Positions 1 to 8,681 are shown, counted from the stretch's first letter. The stretch is 64,000 nt of DNA from Psychrobacillus sp. FSL K6-2836 (GCF_038003085.1 NZ_JBBOOM010000002.1:58502-122501); one strand, 5' to 3'. Made by a program: numbers and translations. Notes: generated from the letters alone by a model not told the origin.

Positions 1-312
1 CTAATAAACAAACAAGACATTGATAAATTCCGTCAGATGAATAACAGACAACGCTCTGGACATGGATTTATGATCGATCTTATTCAAACAGGGCAAATAA
101 CCAAAACTGATCTTCAATCAATAAAGTGTCCTACTTTGATCTTACATAGTAAAAATGACAGTGCTGCCTCTATTGATCATGCGTACCATGCTCAACATAA
201 CATCACTAATTCGAAGCTTTGTATTCTTGAAAGTTGGGGACACTTAATCTGGATCGGAAAAGCTTCTGAAAAGATGCAAGATGAATTGATAAAATTTCTG
301 ATTAAATATTAA
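1..312 (+). CDS. alpha/beta hydrolase, C-terminal part (cut by window edge)
   Basis: The frame is open from base 1, so the N-terminal half lies outside the window. The visible part has the usual end of an alpha/beta hydrolase: a strand ending in LHSKND, which supplies the acid, and a late SWGH, which supplies the catalytic histidine. Substrate unknown. An internal ATG at 37 has no ribosome binding site and is not taken as a start. Confidence 0.75.
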   Translation, partial: LINKQDIDKFRQMNNRQRSGHGFMIDLIQTGQITKTDLQSIKCPTLILHSKNDSAASIDHAYHAQHNITNSKLCILESWGHLIWIGKASEKMQDELIKFLIKY

Positions 313-334
313 CAACTTTATATTCTTATTAAAT

Positions 335-565
335 TCACATGAAAATTAGCTCAAAATCTATAAAATTGCATAACAAAAAGACTCAGAGATTGCTTTTTCT
401 AAAAGTCTGAGCCTTCAGAATGCTTATGTTGAGTTTGGAGTTAAAAGGTAAATCAAGAATCTACTCCATTCTTCATAGAATAAAGGCAGGATGGTGCAAT
501 AACTAGAGTTCGATTGATCTCCCATGAGTAATACTCGTATAGAGCGCAACAGTCGTAGAGGTTTC
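335..565 (-). repeat. decayed IS110-derived repeat
   Basis: Starts CACATGAAAATTAG after a TTCTTATTAAAT flank and keeps the order of landmarks seen at 18635 and 27923: AAAATTGCATAAC, a GACTCAG/CTGAGCC hairpin, GGTGCAATAACTAGAG and CTCCCATGAGT. It loses similarity after about 560, before the bulge that resembles the target. An old, truncated copy of the transposase-less IS110 derivative. It fills most of the gap between the hydrolase and the ABC genes. Confidence 0.7.
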
Positions 566-591
566 TGCAATGGTTAACCCATTCTTCAACT

Positions 592-632
592 CCCATGAAA
601 CTTAAAAAACGCTTAAAATCTATAAAATTGTA
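592..632 (-). repeat. end fragment of the IS110-derived repeat
   Basis: After CTTCAACT the sequence CCCATGAAAC and then CTTAAAATCTATAAAATTG repeats the left end of the IS110 derivatives. The rest of the element is absent. The CT|CCCATG junction is the same as at the other copies. Confidence 0.6.
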
Positions 633-645
633 GGGGAGATGCTAA

Positions 646-1533
646 ATGATACAAATTCATGGTTTAACACAACAGTTTTCAAATGGAAGGGGAATATTTG
701 ATGTAACCTTCGAGGTAGGAAAAGGTGAGGTTTTTGGATTTTTAGGACCGAATGGTGCAGGAAAGTCCACTACGATTCGTCATTTGATGGGGTATATGAA
801 GCCAAAAAAAGGAACTGCTATAATTCATGGGTTTAACACTTGGGAACAGCAAGAGAAAGCAAGAGAAAAAGTAGGCTATTTACCAGGAGAAATTTCTTTT
901 ATGGATGGATTGAACGGATTAGAATTTATTAATCTAATGGCAGGTATGCAAGGACTAAAGGACAATAGAATGCGTAATGAATTAATTGAACGACTTCAAT
1001 TTGAGCCTAAAACACCAATTCGTAAAATGTCAAAAGGGATGAAACAGAAAGTAGGTATTGTTGTTACATTTATGCACAATCCTGAAATATATATATTAGA
1101 TGAACCAACGTCAGGATTAGATCCTTTAATGCAAAAAGTCTTTATCGATCTTGTTTTAGAAGAAAAAGCAAAAGGGAAAACATTTATTATGTCTTCCCAC
1201 AGTTTTGCAGAAATAGAGAGAACTTGCGATAGAGCTGCCATTATTAAGGATGGAAGAATTGTGACTGTTAAAAACATCAACGATCTTCAATATATGCAAC
1301 GAAAAATCTATGATATTACTCTTGAGAATAAAAACGATGTAGAAAAAATTAAAGGATCTAATTTAATCATTGAAAACACTAATGACAATGTTGTTCGGAT
1401 TGTGGTACAAGGTGATTACAATGAGCTAATTGAAGAATTATCTAAATTTAACGTTATAAATATAAGTATTATTAGTCAAAGCTTAGAAGATGTTTTTATG
1501 AACTACTATGATACGAAGGAGGCTGTAAAATGA
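646..1533 (+). CDS. ABC transporter ATP-binding protein
   Basis: A 295-residue ABC ATPase that would power the membrane partner encoded just downstream. Walker A GPNGAGKSTT is at residues 34-43, a degenerate signature MSKGMKQKVG near 128, Walker B YILDEPTSGLD near 147-158, and the switch histidine in SSHS. The C-terminal 80 residues form the accessory domain common in drug or peptide exporters of this type. GGGGAG lies 8 bases before the ATG. The stop overlaps the permease start by 4 bases (ATGA), so the two are translationally coupled. Substrate not predictable. Confidence 0.92.
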   Translation: MIQIHGLTQQFSNGRGIFDVTFEVGKGEVFGFLGPNGAGKSTTIRHLMGYMKPKKGTAIIHGFNTWEQQEKAREKVGYLPGEISFMDGLNGLEFINLMAGMQGLKDNRMRNELIERLQFEPKTPIRKMSKGMKQKVGIVVTFMHNPEIYILDEPTSGLDPLMQKVFIDLVLEEKAKGKTFIMSSHSFAEIERTCDRAAIIKDGRIVTVKNINDLQYMQRKIYDITLENKNDVEKIKGSNLIIENTNDNVVRIVVQGDYNELIEELSKFNVINISIISQSLEDVFMNYYDTKEAVK

Positions 1534-2339
1534 ATATTTCTTTATTCAATCAAATGGTAAAACTAAATATGAAAAACTTTCTTAGTTTTGGGTTTGGTTC
1601 GGCCCTCTATGTAGTTTTAATGACTTCTTTATATCCGCTGTTTGCAGAAAATGCAGAGGCAATTAACGAATTAATAAGAATAATCCCTGAAACACTGAAA
1701 AACGCGCTTGGCTTTGATTCTCTTACTAGTTATGGTGGATTTATTTCTGCTGAATATTTCGGTCTGTTTTTCCCTATTATTTTAGGTGTTTTTAGTGTAA
1801 TGACAGCAACTCAATTGTTAGCACATCTCGTTGATAAGGGATCTATGGCTTATTTACTTTCTACTAAGGTTTCTCGTACTCAAATAGCTTTTACTCAAGC
1901 ATTAGTCTTGATTAGCGGATTACTTTTTATAGTATTATTAACATTTTTAGGTGGTATCATTGCTGGAGAAATGTTAATTGATAGTCAAACCTCGCTTGAA
2001 TTTAATACATTTTTCCAGATATGCTTGGTTGGATTCTTATTGTTTTTTGTTGTTGGTGGGTACTCTTTTCTAGTTTCATCTTTATGCAATGACGAAAAAA
2101 AGTCGCTTGGTATAGCTGCTGCTTTAACTTTTATTTTCTATGGATTAGACATGGCAGGAAAAATCAGCTTGGATTTTGAATGGCTAAGAAACATAACACC
2201 ATTTTCATTATACAATCCTAGTGAAATAGCAAATGGTGATGCTGAGATATTCATTCCTTCACTTATTCTTTTAGGAATTGGATTTTTTACTTTTTCAACA
2301 GCAGTTGTCGTGTTTAAACGTCGTAATTTACCACTTTAA
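1530..2339 (+). CDS. ABC-2 type permease
   Basis: 269 residues with about six hydrophobic helices and a basic C-terminus (KRRN), the usual form of the membrane half of a two-gene ABC-2 exporter. The start overlaps the stop of the ATPase gene, so the pair forms one operon. The 200 bases after it contain no gene I can support. Exported compound unknown. Confidence 0.88.
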   Translation: MNISLFNQMVKLNMKNFLSFGFGSALYVVLMTSLYPLFAENAEAINELIRIIPETLKNALGFDSLTSYGGFISAEYFGLFFPIILGVFSVMTATQLLAHLVDKGSMAYLLSTKVSRTQIAFTQALVLISGLLFIVLLTFLGGIIAGEMLIDSQTSLEFNTFFQICLVGFLLFFVVGGYSFLVSSLCNDEKKSLGIAAALTFIFYGLDMAGKISLDFEWLRNITPFSLYNPSEIANGDAEIFIPSLILLGIGFFTFSTAVVVFKRRNLPL

Positions 2340-2661
2340 ATACACCCTATTTCTATGTTTGAACTTAATGATCAGACTGACTAAATTATCTATTCAGGTT
2401 TTCTCATTAGCATGTATCATAATTTCTTTTCTATCTTCATTTCTGTTCTACTGTTTTGATGAATTTCTAAGGTCTAAAATAGCTAAAGCTCTATGTGAAA
2501 TGATTGGAGATATAAGAATTTAGGGAAGTTGTATTATCTTGTACAACTCCCATGAAAATTAAAATCTTCGATTTAGGGAAAAAGGCAATACGAAATCTGA
2601 CGCAGCTCAATAATTTTTTAAAAAAGTGCAGCGCCTATAGCAGAATTAAATTGTGAGTGGA

Positions 2662-3885
2662 TTAGGAGGCATTTGGTTCAGTGATTGTAACGTTGTAACC
2701 TAAGTTTTCAAGTCTTCGGACAGAATATCGTACAATTGATTGTTCTTTTTGTTTGTCAAAGTAATCTTCCCCTAAGTCTACGTACATTTCTTTGCGAGTT
2801 AGGAGATAATAGCTGATTCTTAAAATGGCATGAGCCACTGATATCCCGGCACGCTTTTTACCCTTTCTTGATGCAGTGCGCCTATACAAGGCTCCCAAGT
2901 AGGTTTTGGATCCTCTAACAGAATGAGCCGCTTCAATTAATGCCGATTTCAAGTACTTGTTTCCTTTTTTCATGTTGGTTGATTTCCTCTTGCCCGCACT
3001 TTCATTATGTCCAGGTACTAATCCTGCCCAGGAACATAAGTGCGCTGAACTGGGAAATTGCTTCTCCACATCTGTACCGACTTCGGCTAAGATTTGTTCA
3101 GCCATTCGAGTGGCGATGCCAGGAATGGAATCCAATCGTTCTATATCTTCTTGATGGGATGATAACCTAGTAGCCACCTCTTCGTTTAATAGCTCAATCT
3201 GCTCAGTTAGAAATTCTATATGGACCAGAATGGTTTTCAACATGAGACGTTGATGTGGATTGATATACCCTCGAAGAGCTAGTTCTAGTTCACTCTTTTT
3301 CTTCTTCATTGATCGGCGGGCAAAGCTGGCTAATTTCTCAGGATCATTTTCGCCATCGGCGATAGCACGAAGCATATCAAGCGACGAAACACCCATGATG
3401 TCGGAGACAACGGAACCGAGTTTGATATTCGCTCCTTCTAAAACCTTTTGAATCCGATTATGTTGTCTCGCACGCTCTTCAATAATACTTCGACGGTAAC
3501 GAACTAACTCTCGCAATTCCCGCTGATTTCGGTCTGGAATAAAACTTGCTTTAAGTAGACCATGACGAAGAAGTTTGGCAATCCATTCTGCATCCTTTAC
3601 ATCGGTCTTGCGACCTGGTACTGCTTTCATATGTTGAGCGTTCACTACTAAAAACTCAATGCTCTCGGCTTCAAGCAAGTTAACAATAGGCTTCCAAAAT
3701 ACACCTGTGCTTTCCATTGCTACGTGAGTACAACCATGCTCCTTAATCCAGTCAATTAACTGTAATAGAAATACAGTTTTAGTGGAGAACGTTTGAATCT
3801 CCTTTCCTTTTGGCGTAATAATACAAGCAGTAATGGAATCCTTATGGACATCCATCCCACAAGCACGTTCAATGATTACTTCCAT
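2662..3885 (-). CDS. IS110-family transposase (DEDD recombinase)
   Basis: 407 residues. The N-terminal RuvC-like domain begins MEVIIERACGMDVHKD (first Asp), then AMESTG (Glu) and DVKDAEWIAKLLRHG (late Asp pair). The C-terminal Transposase_20 domain holds IPGIATRMAEQIL, LCSWAGLVPG and SAGKRKS, which carries the candidate catalytic serine. An upstream TTG extends the frame by 15 codons, but AAAGGATGATTACC before this ATG fixes the start. It looks intact. IS110 enzymes use a bridge RNA made from the element's own non-coding end to choose their target. Confidence 0.95.
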   Translation of the reverse strand: MEVIIERACGMDVHKDSITACIITPKGKEIQTFSTKTVFLLQLIDWIKEHGCTHVAMESTGVFWKPIVNLLEAESIEFLVVNAQHMKAVPGRKTDVKDAEWIAKLLRHGLLKASFIPDRNQRELRELVRYRRSIIEERARQHNRIQKVLEGANIKLGSVVSDIMGVSSLDMLRAIADGENDPEKLASFARRSMKKKKSELELALRGYINPHQRLMLKTILVHIEFLTEQIELLNEEVATRLSSHQEDIERLDSIPGIATRMAEQILAEVGTDVEKQFPSSAHLCSWAGLVPGHNESAGKRKSTNMKKGNKYLKSALIEAAHSVRGSKTYLGALYRRTASRKGKKRAGISVAHAILRISYYLLTRKEMYVDLGEDYFDKQKEQSIVRYSVRRLENLGYNVTITEPNAS

Positions 3886-4140
3886 GGTAATCATCCTTTC
3901 TACGGCAAATAGTATTGGAGGCTGGTGCAATAACCAGAGTAGGATTAATCTCCCATGAGTGCTTCCCGTAAGGGAGCGACAGTCTGTGATGCACCGTGGT
4001 CGTTGGAGTCAGACTAACGGATGGGCTCTATGGCACCATAGTTCATCGACCTTCCTCTCCCAGCCGTAGTATCCTATACCCGGGTTTTCACATTTTCATT
4101 CTCTGTGGTGTAGCGCTGTTTTTGCGCTACATGGGTGGCT
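3886..4140 (-). ncRNA. candidate bridge RNA region of the IS110 element
   Basis: Non-coding, upstream of the transposase and read in the same direction. In transcript order it holds a stem-loop TGTAGCGC/GCGCTACA (4131-4109), then a CTATGG/CCATAG hairpin beside CCATCCGTTAGTC (4025-4012), which resembles the target CACCCGTTAGTT, then CTCATGGGAG (3959-3950), which resembles the element's own end TTCATGGGAG. The order stem-loop, target part, donor part is that described for IS110 bridge RNAs. The ends of the RNA are not known. Inferred, not proven. Confidence 0.55.
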
Positions 4141-4213
4141 AACGGGTGGTTTACTTCAAGAATGGTAAAGTACTTTTTCTTATTGAACTAACGAGGCAGG
4201 TTTTTTGAAGAAG
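4139..4213 (+). repeat. CTAAC element, H1a + H2 (IS110 right flank)
   Basis: AACGGGTGGTTTACTTCAAG, a weak TTTAC/GTAAA stem, a T-run, then TTATTGAACTAACGAGGCAGG. The IS110 element interrupts it after CT. Confidence 0.85.
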
Positions 4214-4328
4214 AAATGGGGAGATTCTAATAGAATTAAAGGTAAATAAAAATTATATTTGGTTATATTTCATAATATTTTATGCAATATGGTGTATAAG
4301 AGAATTATGGATTGCCCAATATTTAGAT

Positions 4329-4883
4329 TTGATGGAACCCGTTCCAAGAGCTATAATTTCAGCCACTATTAAAATAGTTATTTGGGTCATTCCTGTTATT
4401 TTATTAGTTAAAATTATGGAAAAAAGTAAACCCTTTTCCTATTTACAGTTACATCAAAACTTTAGAAAAGGTCTAAAATGGACAGGTTGGGTATCATTAG
4501 CCTTGATATTCTATTTTGTAATAAATTTAATCGTTTTAAAAAATAATATCGGTTTTCAAATAGGATTTAACGGATGGCTTAATACTATTCTATTGGTTGG
4601 TATAACAGAGGAAACTGTCTTTAGAGGTTTTTTATTAAGAAAACTTATGGATTCTTTGAGATTCTGGATAGCAAATACAATTACAGCTTTACTCTTTGTA
4701 TCGATTCATTTTCCTATTTGGTTTTATAAAGGTCTGTTTGAATTCCCTTATATTCTAAGTTCAATATTAACAGTTTTTGTGTTGGGTATTATATTTGGGG
4801 TTGTATATAAGAAAAGTAATTCTCTTTGGTCAGTAATTATTATTCATTCTTTATATAATTTGCTAGTGCTACTTTTCTACTAA
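4329..4883 (+). CDS. CPBP-family intramembrane metalloprotease
   Basis: A multi-helix membrane protein with the three CPBP (Abi/CAAX-like) motifs: EETVFRG, an F-x3-H type SIHFPIW, and a late histidine in VIIIHSLYN. These bind the metal inside the membrane. In Firmicutes such proteins are often linked with bacteriocin self-immunity, but the substrate is unknown here. The frame stays open upstream to at least 4209 and encodes another helix-like stretch (NYIWLYFIIFYAIW) with no ATG, GTG or TTG, so the 5' end may be damaged or may use a rare start. The position given is the first TTG/ATG. Confidence 0.8.
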   Translation: MMEPVPRAIISATIKIVIWVIPVILLVKIMEKSKPFSYLQLHQNFRKGLKWTGWVSLALIFYFVINLIVLKNNIGFQIGFNGWLNTILLVGITEETVFRGFLLRKLMDSLRFWIANTITALLFVSIHFPIWFYKGLFEFPYILSSILTVFVLGIIFGVVYKKSNSLWSVIIIHSLYNLLVLLFY

Positions 4884-4906
4884 AGGGTGCTATAGTTAAA
4901 TAAGAG
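4878..4906 (+). repeat. CTAAC element relic
   Basis: CTAAAGGGTGCTATAGTTAAATAAGAG overlaps the stop of the protease gene. Only the H1 entry and a trace of the H2 exit remain. Confidence 0.5.
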
Positions 4907-4972
4907 AATGAGATTTTTTATGTGACATATGAACCGTAGAGAGATGGGCATTATTTATTTAAATAGTGTAAT

Positions 4973-4998
4973 AAAAAAGGGATAACAGTTGTTATCCC
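4973..4998 (-). terminator. terminator of the sigma-factor gene
   Basis: GGGATAAC/GTTATCCC stem with six T's following on the minus strand, 6 bases after the minus-strand stop at 5005. Confidence 0.8.
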
Positions 4999-5004
4999 AA
5001 GTAC

Positions 5005-5949
5005 TTAACTCCAATTTACTGGGGGTTTTACTAACTGTGCCTTAATTCCAAGTTCTTCGGCTGCGGCTAAAATAAATTCTTTCCTAAAGAAATAGCTTTT
5101 ATGGCTTACTATCTTACCATTTTCAATCTCTTGTATTTGTATGTCATGAATTTTAGGTCCATGATTATTATTAGTTATGACTATAATAACTGGTTTATCC
5201 CAAAGCACTACTTCTTTAGCAATATGTCCAGGCAATCCAAATTTTAGAGAACCATTGCACATTTCCTCTTTAGAGAATTCCTGGAATCCAAAGAACGCTT
5301 CATTTTGTGCATGTTCACTAAATAAGCTTAACATACTTTTTAAATTTCCATTATTAAAGGCTTCTAAGTAAGCTTGGATTGTAACGTTATGACTTTGAGT
5401 ATTTATTTTAATGTTAGATTTCGCTTTCGAAAAATCCAAAGAAGCTATTTTTCTTCTTGCACGTTGCACAGAAGAATAAACACCTCCTGAAGTACTCTGT
5501 ACAATGCCAGCTACTTCTTCTGCACTGAATTGAAAAATATCCATTAGTAGAAAAGCCGCTGTTTCCTTGATGGTTAAATTTGATTCCAACGAAGTCAGAA
5601 TTTCTTCTAATAATAGGTGGTTAGAAGAATCATAATATGGCTCAGGTGCCTCATCTAAAGTTCCAATTTCACGTTTATGCTTTCTGCAATGGTCAATCCA
5701 AGTGTTTGTTGCAATTTTGAAAAGGTAATATTTTTTGTCCGTAATATCGCTCCAACGTTGTGGAAGTAATCCAAAGGACTTTATTATTGTCTCTTGATAA
5801 AGATCTTCTCCATCCCAGGGAGAACCAGTAATATATTTACAATATTTCCATAGGTCTGATGAATAAACTAAAACTGTTTCTTCAAATTCATTTCTTAATT
5901 TCCGAGTTTCATCTACAAGTTTCTTGTTAATGTTACTACTTTTTTCCAT
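5005..5949 (-). CDS. ECF-type RNA polymerase sigma factor with SnoaL-like C-terminus
   Basis: 314 residues. Sigma region 2 covers about residues 25-95 (LYQETIIKSFGLL, IATNTWIDHCRKH) and region 4 about 125-180 (FQFSAEEVAGIVQSTSGGVYSSVQRARRK, the helix-turn-helix). A NTF2/SnoaL-like fold follows (YLEAFNNGNLKSMLSLFSEH), as in the ECF groups that carry a C-terminal extension and often lack an anti-sigma factor. GGAGGGG before the second ATG selects this start over one 9 codons upstream. It is one of the few minus-strand genes. Confidence 0.88.
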   Translation of the reverse strand: MEKSSNINKKLVDETRKLRNEFEETVLVYSSDLWKYCKYITGSPWDGEDLYQETIIKSFGLLPQRWSDITDKKYYLFKIATNTWIDHCRKHKREIGTLDEAPEPYYDSSNHLLLEEILTSLESNLTIKETAAFLLMDIFQFSAEEVAGIVQSTSGGVYSSVQRARRKIASLDFSKAKSNIKINTQSHNVTIQAYLEAFNNGNLKSMLSLFSEHAQNEAFFGFQEFSKEEMCNGSLKFGLPGHIAKEVVLWDKPVIIVITNNNHGPKIHDIQIQEIENGKIVSHKSYFFRKEFILAAAEELGIKAQLVKPPVNWS

Positions 5950-6173
5950 ATTTTCCCCTCCTAAATATCCTTTCAATAATAAGACGTTTGAACATAGAGA
6001 AATTATACGGCTTATTAAAAAAATTTAAAAATATTAATTTAAGGACATAACCAAGAAAGACAAAATCTAGTAGAAGACGATATTATTATATAATGCTCAA
6101 TTAGTAAAATAATAAAGTGCATTTTCAGCGATATAATGTAACATTTAAAAAAACTTATAGGAGGGGATATTAA

Positions 6174-6653
6174 ATGCAGTTTCATATCAGAGTAAGAGCA
6201 GCTGCAATTATTATAGAAAATAATAAAATATTATTAACGGTATATAATGATCCGATAAGAGGTATCGTCTATGATTTACCTGCTGGTGGAACAGAACCAA
6301 AAGAATCTATTACTGATGCTGTTAAAAGAGAAGCCAAGGAAGAAGCTTGTATAGATGTAGAAGTAGGTCCTTTAGCCTTTGTTTATGAATATACACCACA
6401 TCTTAATCTTGAAAAGTTTGGGAAGATCCATACATTAGTTATGATGTTTGAATGCAAAATAATAAATCACACCACACCAAAATTGCCAGAAAACCCAGAT
6501 TCGAATCAAATAGAAGTTAAATGGCTACCAATATCTGAGTTACAAAATGTTGAAATGTATGCCAATATGAGTCCCTATTTACAGGATTATTCCATTAACC
6601 GAAGGAACATAGACTTGATAGAAGAACATAAACTAAATCACCCCATTAGGTGA
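6174..6653 (+). CDS. Nudix hydrolase
   Basis: 159 residues with one Nudix box near residues 38-60: GGTEPKE, then REAKEEACIDV. The consensus glycine after the EE pair is Cys here. Nudix enzymes cleave nucleoside diphosphate derivatives with a divalent metal; the substrate cannot be told. AGGAGGGG precedes the ATG. A second Nudix gene follows after one CTAAC element. Confidence 0.88.
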   Translation: MQFHIRVRAAAIIIENNKILLTVYNDPIRGIVYDLPAGGTEPKESITDAVKREAKEEACIDVEVGPLAFVYEYTPHLNLEKFGKIHTLVMMFECKIINHTTPKLPENPDSNQIEVKWLPISELQNVEMYANMSPYLQDYSINRRNIDLIEEHKLNHPIR

Positions 6654-6668
6654 AGCTATGAGAAATAT

Positions 6669-6721
6669 AGAGCTGATAATACAGCTCTTTTTTTTTCAAC
6701 TTAAGCAGCAGTTTAGTTAAT
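6669..6721 (+). repeat. CTAAC element with atypical terminator + H2
   Basis: An AGAGCTG/CAGCTCT stem and a long T-run replace the usual H1. H2 follows as TCAACTTAAGCAGCAGTTTAGTTAA. It acts as terminator of the preceding Nudix gene. Confidence 0.75.
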
Positions 6722-6778
6722 TTGGATTTGATACACGGAAAGTTATTTAATAGTAGCTGGTGATATAGGGGGGATTAT

Positions 6779-7213
6779 GTGTATCCAAAAGCAAATACAT
6801 TAGGAATAATATTGAGAAATAATAAAATTCTTTTAGAAGAATTAGAAGGAAAGCATTCAAAGGGAATAGGTATATATTATCGACCAATTGGTGGAACAAT
6901 TGAACTTGGTGAGAAGTCAAGTGAAACTATTATCAGAGAATACAGTGAAGAAATATCCGTGGATATAAAGATTAAACGCTATATTGGCTGTTTAGAAAAT
7001 ATCTTTAGAATAGACGAAAATGTAGGTCATGAAATAACTCAGATTTATTTGGTGGAATTTACAAACCAAAGTCTGTACCATAAAGAAAGTTTTAAGGTTG
7101 TGGAAGGAAGAAAAACTACATTCACAAAATGGATTACATTAGAAGAAATTATTGATGGTAAGAAGATACTCTTTCCCAACGGTTTAACTGATTTATTACA
7201 GAAAAATATTTAA
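6779..7213 (+). CDS. Nudix hydrolase
   Basis: 144 residues. Nudix box GGTIELGEKSSETIIREYSEE near residues 39-60, complete for G-x5-E and REx-x-EE. The GTG start is chosen because AGGGGGG lies 5 bases upstream and an ATG two bases earlier is in another frame. It differs strongly from the preceding Nudix protein, so this is not a recent duplication. Substrate unknown. Confidence 0.88.
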   Translation: MYPKANTLGIILRNNKILLEELEGKHSKGIGIYYRPIGGTIELGEKSSETIIREYSEEISVDIKIKRYIGCLENIFRIDENVGHEITQIYLVEFTNQSLYHKESFKVVEGRKTTFTKWITLEEIIDGKKILFPNGLTDLLQKNI

Positions 7214-7248
7214 CTTTCTTCTACAATTGACGGTTGGTTTAATAAAGT

Positions 7249-7276
7249 GGAGCAACGTCTTTTAAGACGTTGCTCC
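7249..7276 (+). terminator. terminator-like hairpin
   Basis: GGAGCAACGTC/GACGTTGCTCC with a four-base loop, after the second Nudix gene. The T-tract is weak. Confidence 0.6.
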
Positions 7277-7400
7277 TTCGACATTTTATAGTACTTCTAA
7301 TAATACTCATTCCTTTGGCTTCCGCTTAAATGTGCATTTATCATAAAAAACGAATTCAAAAATCGAAAGTCCATACGATTAAACAATAGAGAAATCGCTA

Positions 7401-7430
7401 GTTCACTAACTCAGTAGGTTAGTTAAAATA
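7401..7430 (+). repeat. CTAAC element, H2 only
   Basis: GTTCACTAACTCAGTAGGTTAGTTAAA, the palindrome without an H1. Confidence 0.65.
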
Positions 7431-7476
7431 GAATAGATAAAAAAGGAGGAATTCCATTAGTAGAAGGAGAATTTAA

Positions 7477-7953
7477 GTGATTAATAAAGTATTTAGGGGT
7501 GATATGGTGGATTGCAAAAAGGTTAAGAAAATTTTTAGAGTTACAGGTATAAAAGGCAATGGAGCTTTTGCTAATTTTGGTATTGAAGTTCCAAATCTTG
7601 CCCAACAATTTTTAGCTCGTTTAGATGAAATTGATGATCATTCGGCTACAGAAATAGCTCTTTTTGAACCTAAAAAGGATGATAACCATTTGGATGGTCA
7701 CTATTACGTGGGAGTAATTGTTAAAGAGATTAAGAAAGAAGTTCCGGTGGGGATGGATTATATCGAAACTGGATTAGATTATGTTACGACTAGAGGGAAA
7801 ATAAATGATCTCAATAAGCTACATAATAATTTATTGAAATGGGCAAATGAACAGGGGTATAAAAGGAATTTAGAATCCTATATCGTTGAGACTTATCATC
7901 CTATGGAAAATAGTGAGGAAGAGGTTGAAATATATTTACCAATCAATAATTAA
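7477..7953 (+). CDS. GyrI-like / AraC-type effector-binding domain protein
   Basis: 158 residues that match the whole of a stand-alone effector-binding domain: a first strand after the basic start, ARLDEIDDHSATEIALFEP, HYYVGVIVKEI, VPVGMDYIETGLDYVTTRG and the late YIVETYHP. Such single-domain proteins bind or hydrolyse small lipophilic or cationic compounds. A second member lies at 38221-38697. The ATG has a weak site; the nearest good purine run is farther upstream, so the start is moderately sure. Confidence 0.7.
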   Translation: MINKVFRGDMVDCKKVKKIFRVTGIKGNGAFANFGIEVPNLAQQFLARLDEIDDHSATEIALFEPKKDDNHLDGHYYVGVIVKEIKKEVPVGMDYIETGLDYVTTRGKINDLNKLHNNLLKWANEQGYKRNLESYIVETYHPMENSEEEVEIYLPINN

Positions 7954-8002
7954 AATTCATTGCTTGAACCAGAATGCCTACTTATGTTTATTTTCAGGAG
8001 TT

Positions 8003-8027
8003 GCGATTGTTCAATAAGAGCAATCGC
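8003..8027 (+). terminator. possible terminator hairpin
   Basis: GCGATTG/CAATCGC stem with a long loop in the gap after the GyrI-like gene. The T-run is poor. Confidence 0.35.
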
Positions 8028-8132
8028 TTCTTCAAGAAAGGGGCATTCCAGTTCAAAATGAATCCATAAAGAATTCCTATAATTATTTAGAATTCTAATA
8101 ATGTATATAAACTACGGAAGGAGTTTAAGGAT

Positions 8133-8510
8133 ATGACCCAATCACTCTTAAAGGGTATCGAAGGAGTATTTATTCCAGTAAAAGACCCTAAGTTATCTGC
8201 TAATTGGTATGAAGAAATACTTGGTTTTAAACTTCTTTACATGGAGGAAGATGCTGCTGTAATGAAGATTACAGAACAGTCTCAAACAGTAGTATGTCTT
8301 GTAAAAACCCTCGATCATCAACCAATGAAATTTCCAAAAAATAATTTTGGTGTAGGAAAATATTATAATTTTATTCCTCAAAATATAGAGGAAACCCACA
8401 AGTTTTTAATTGAACAGAATGTTAAGGTAAATCACATTACTGGGGAAGGGAATACTAAATTTTTCACTTTCTATGACCCAGATGGTAATCCATTAGGGGT
8501 TTGCCAATAA
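8133..8510 (+). CDS. VOC-superfamily (glyoxalase/bleomycin resistance-like) protein
   Basis: 125 residues. It has the beta-alpha-beta3 signature of a VOC half pair: FIPVKDPKLSANWYEEILGF at the start and FTFYDPDGNPLGVCQ at the end. Members bind a metal for catalysis or sequester hydrophobic drugs. GGAAGGAG precedes the ATG. Followed directly by a second VOC gene with no CTAAC element between them, so the two may have moved together. Confidence 0.85.
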   Translation: MTQSLLKGIEGVFIPVKDPKLSANWYEEILGFKLLYMEEDAAVMKITEQSQTVVCLVKTLDHQPMKFPKNNFGVGKYYNFIPQNIEETHKFLIEQNVKVNHITGEGNTKFFTFYDPDGNPLGVCQ

Positions 8511-8681
8511 AGTTAATTTAGATTTTAAGTGTACTTTAATTTTCATTGTTAAATAAAAAATAAAACTACTATCAACAATCACTTTAAATATCTGTAGTTC
8601 AATAAAAAAATGGAGATTAGAAGGAAAATAATACATAAATGGAGAAAGTATCTTTTAAAGATATTGGAAGGAGTCGATAGA

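Larger units (their letters stand above)
2549..4140 (-). mobile_element. IS110-family insertion sequence, complete
   Basis: About 1.59 kb. The left boundary is CAACT|CCCATGAAAATT and the right boundary is CATGGGTGGCT|AACGGGTGG, so a CT dinucleotide lies at both junctions, as expected for the core of an IS110 target. Joining the flanks restores GTACAACTAACGGGTGGTTTAC, which is the start of a CTAAC element. CCCATG at the left and CATGGG three bases before the final CT core form a short subterminal inverted repeat. There is one transposase gene on the minus strand, a short downstream end (2549-2661) and a long upstream non-coding end (3886-4140). Confidence 0.9.

Noticed and set aside
2278..2523. 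Frame overlapping the end of the ABC permease
   Set aside because: No start signal; shifted frame of the permease plus non-coding sequence.
2940..3451. Plus-strand frames opposite the transposase
   Set aside because: Shadows of the transposase gene, without ribosome sites.
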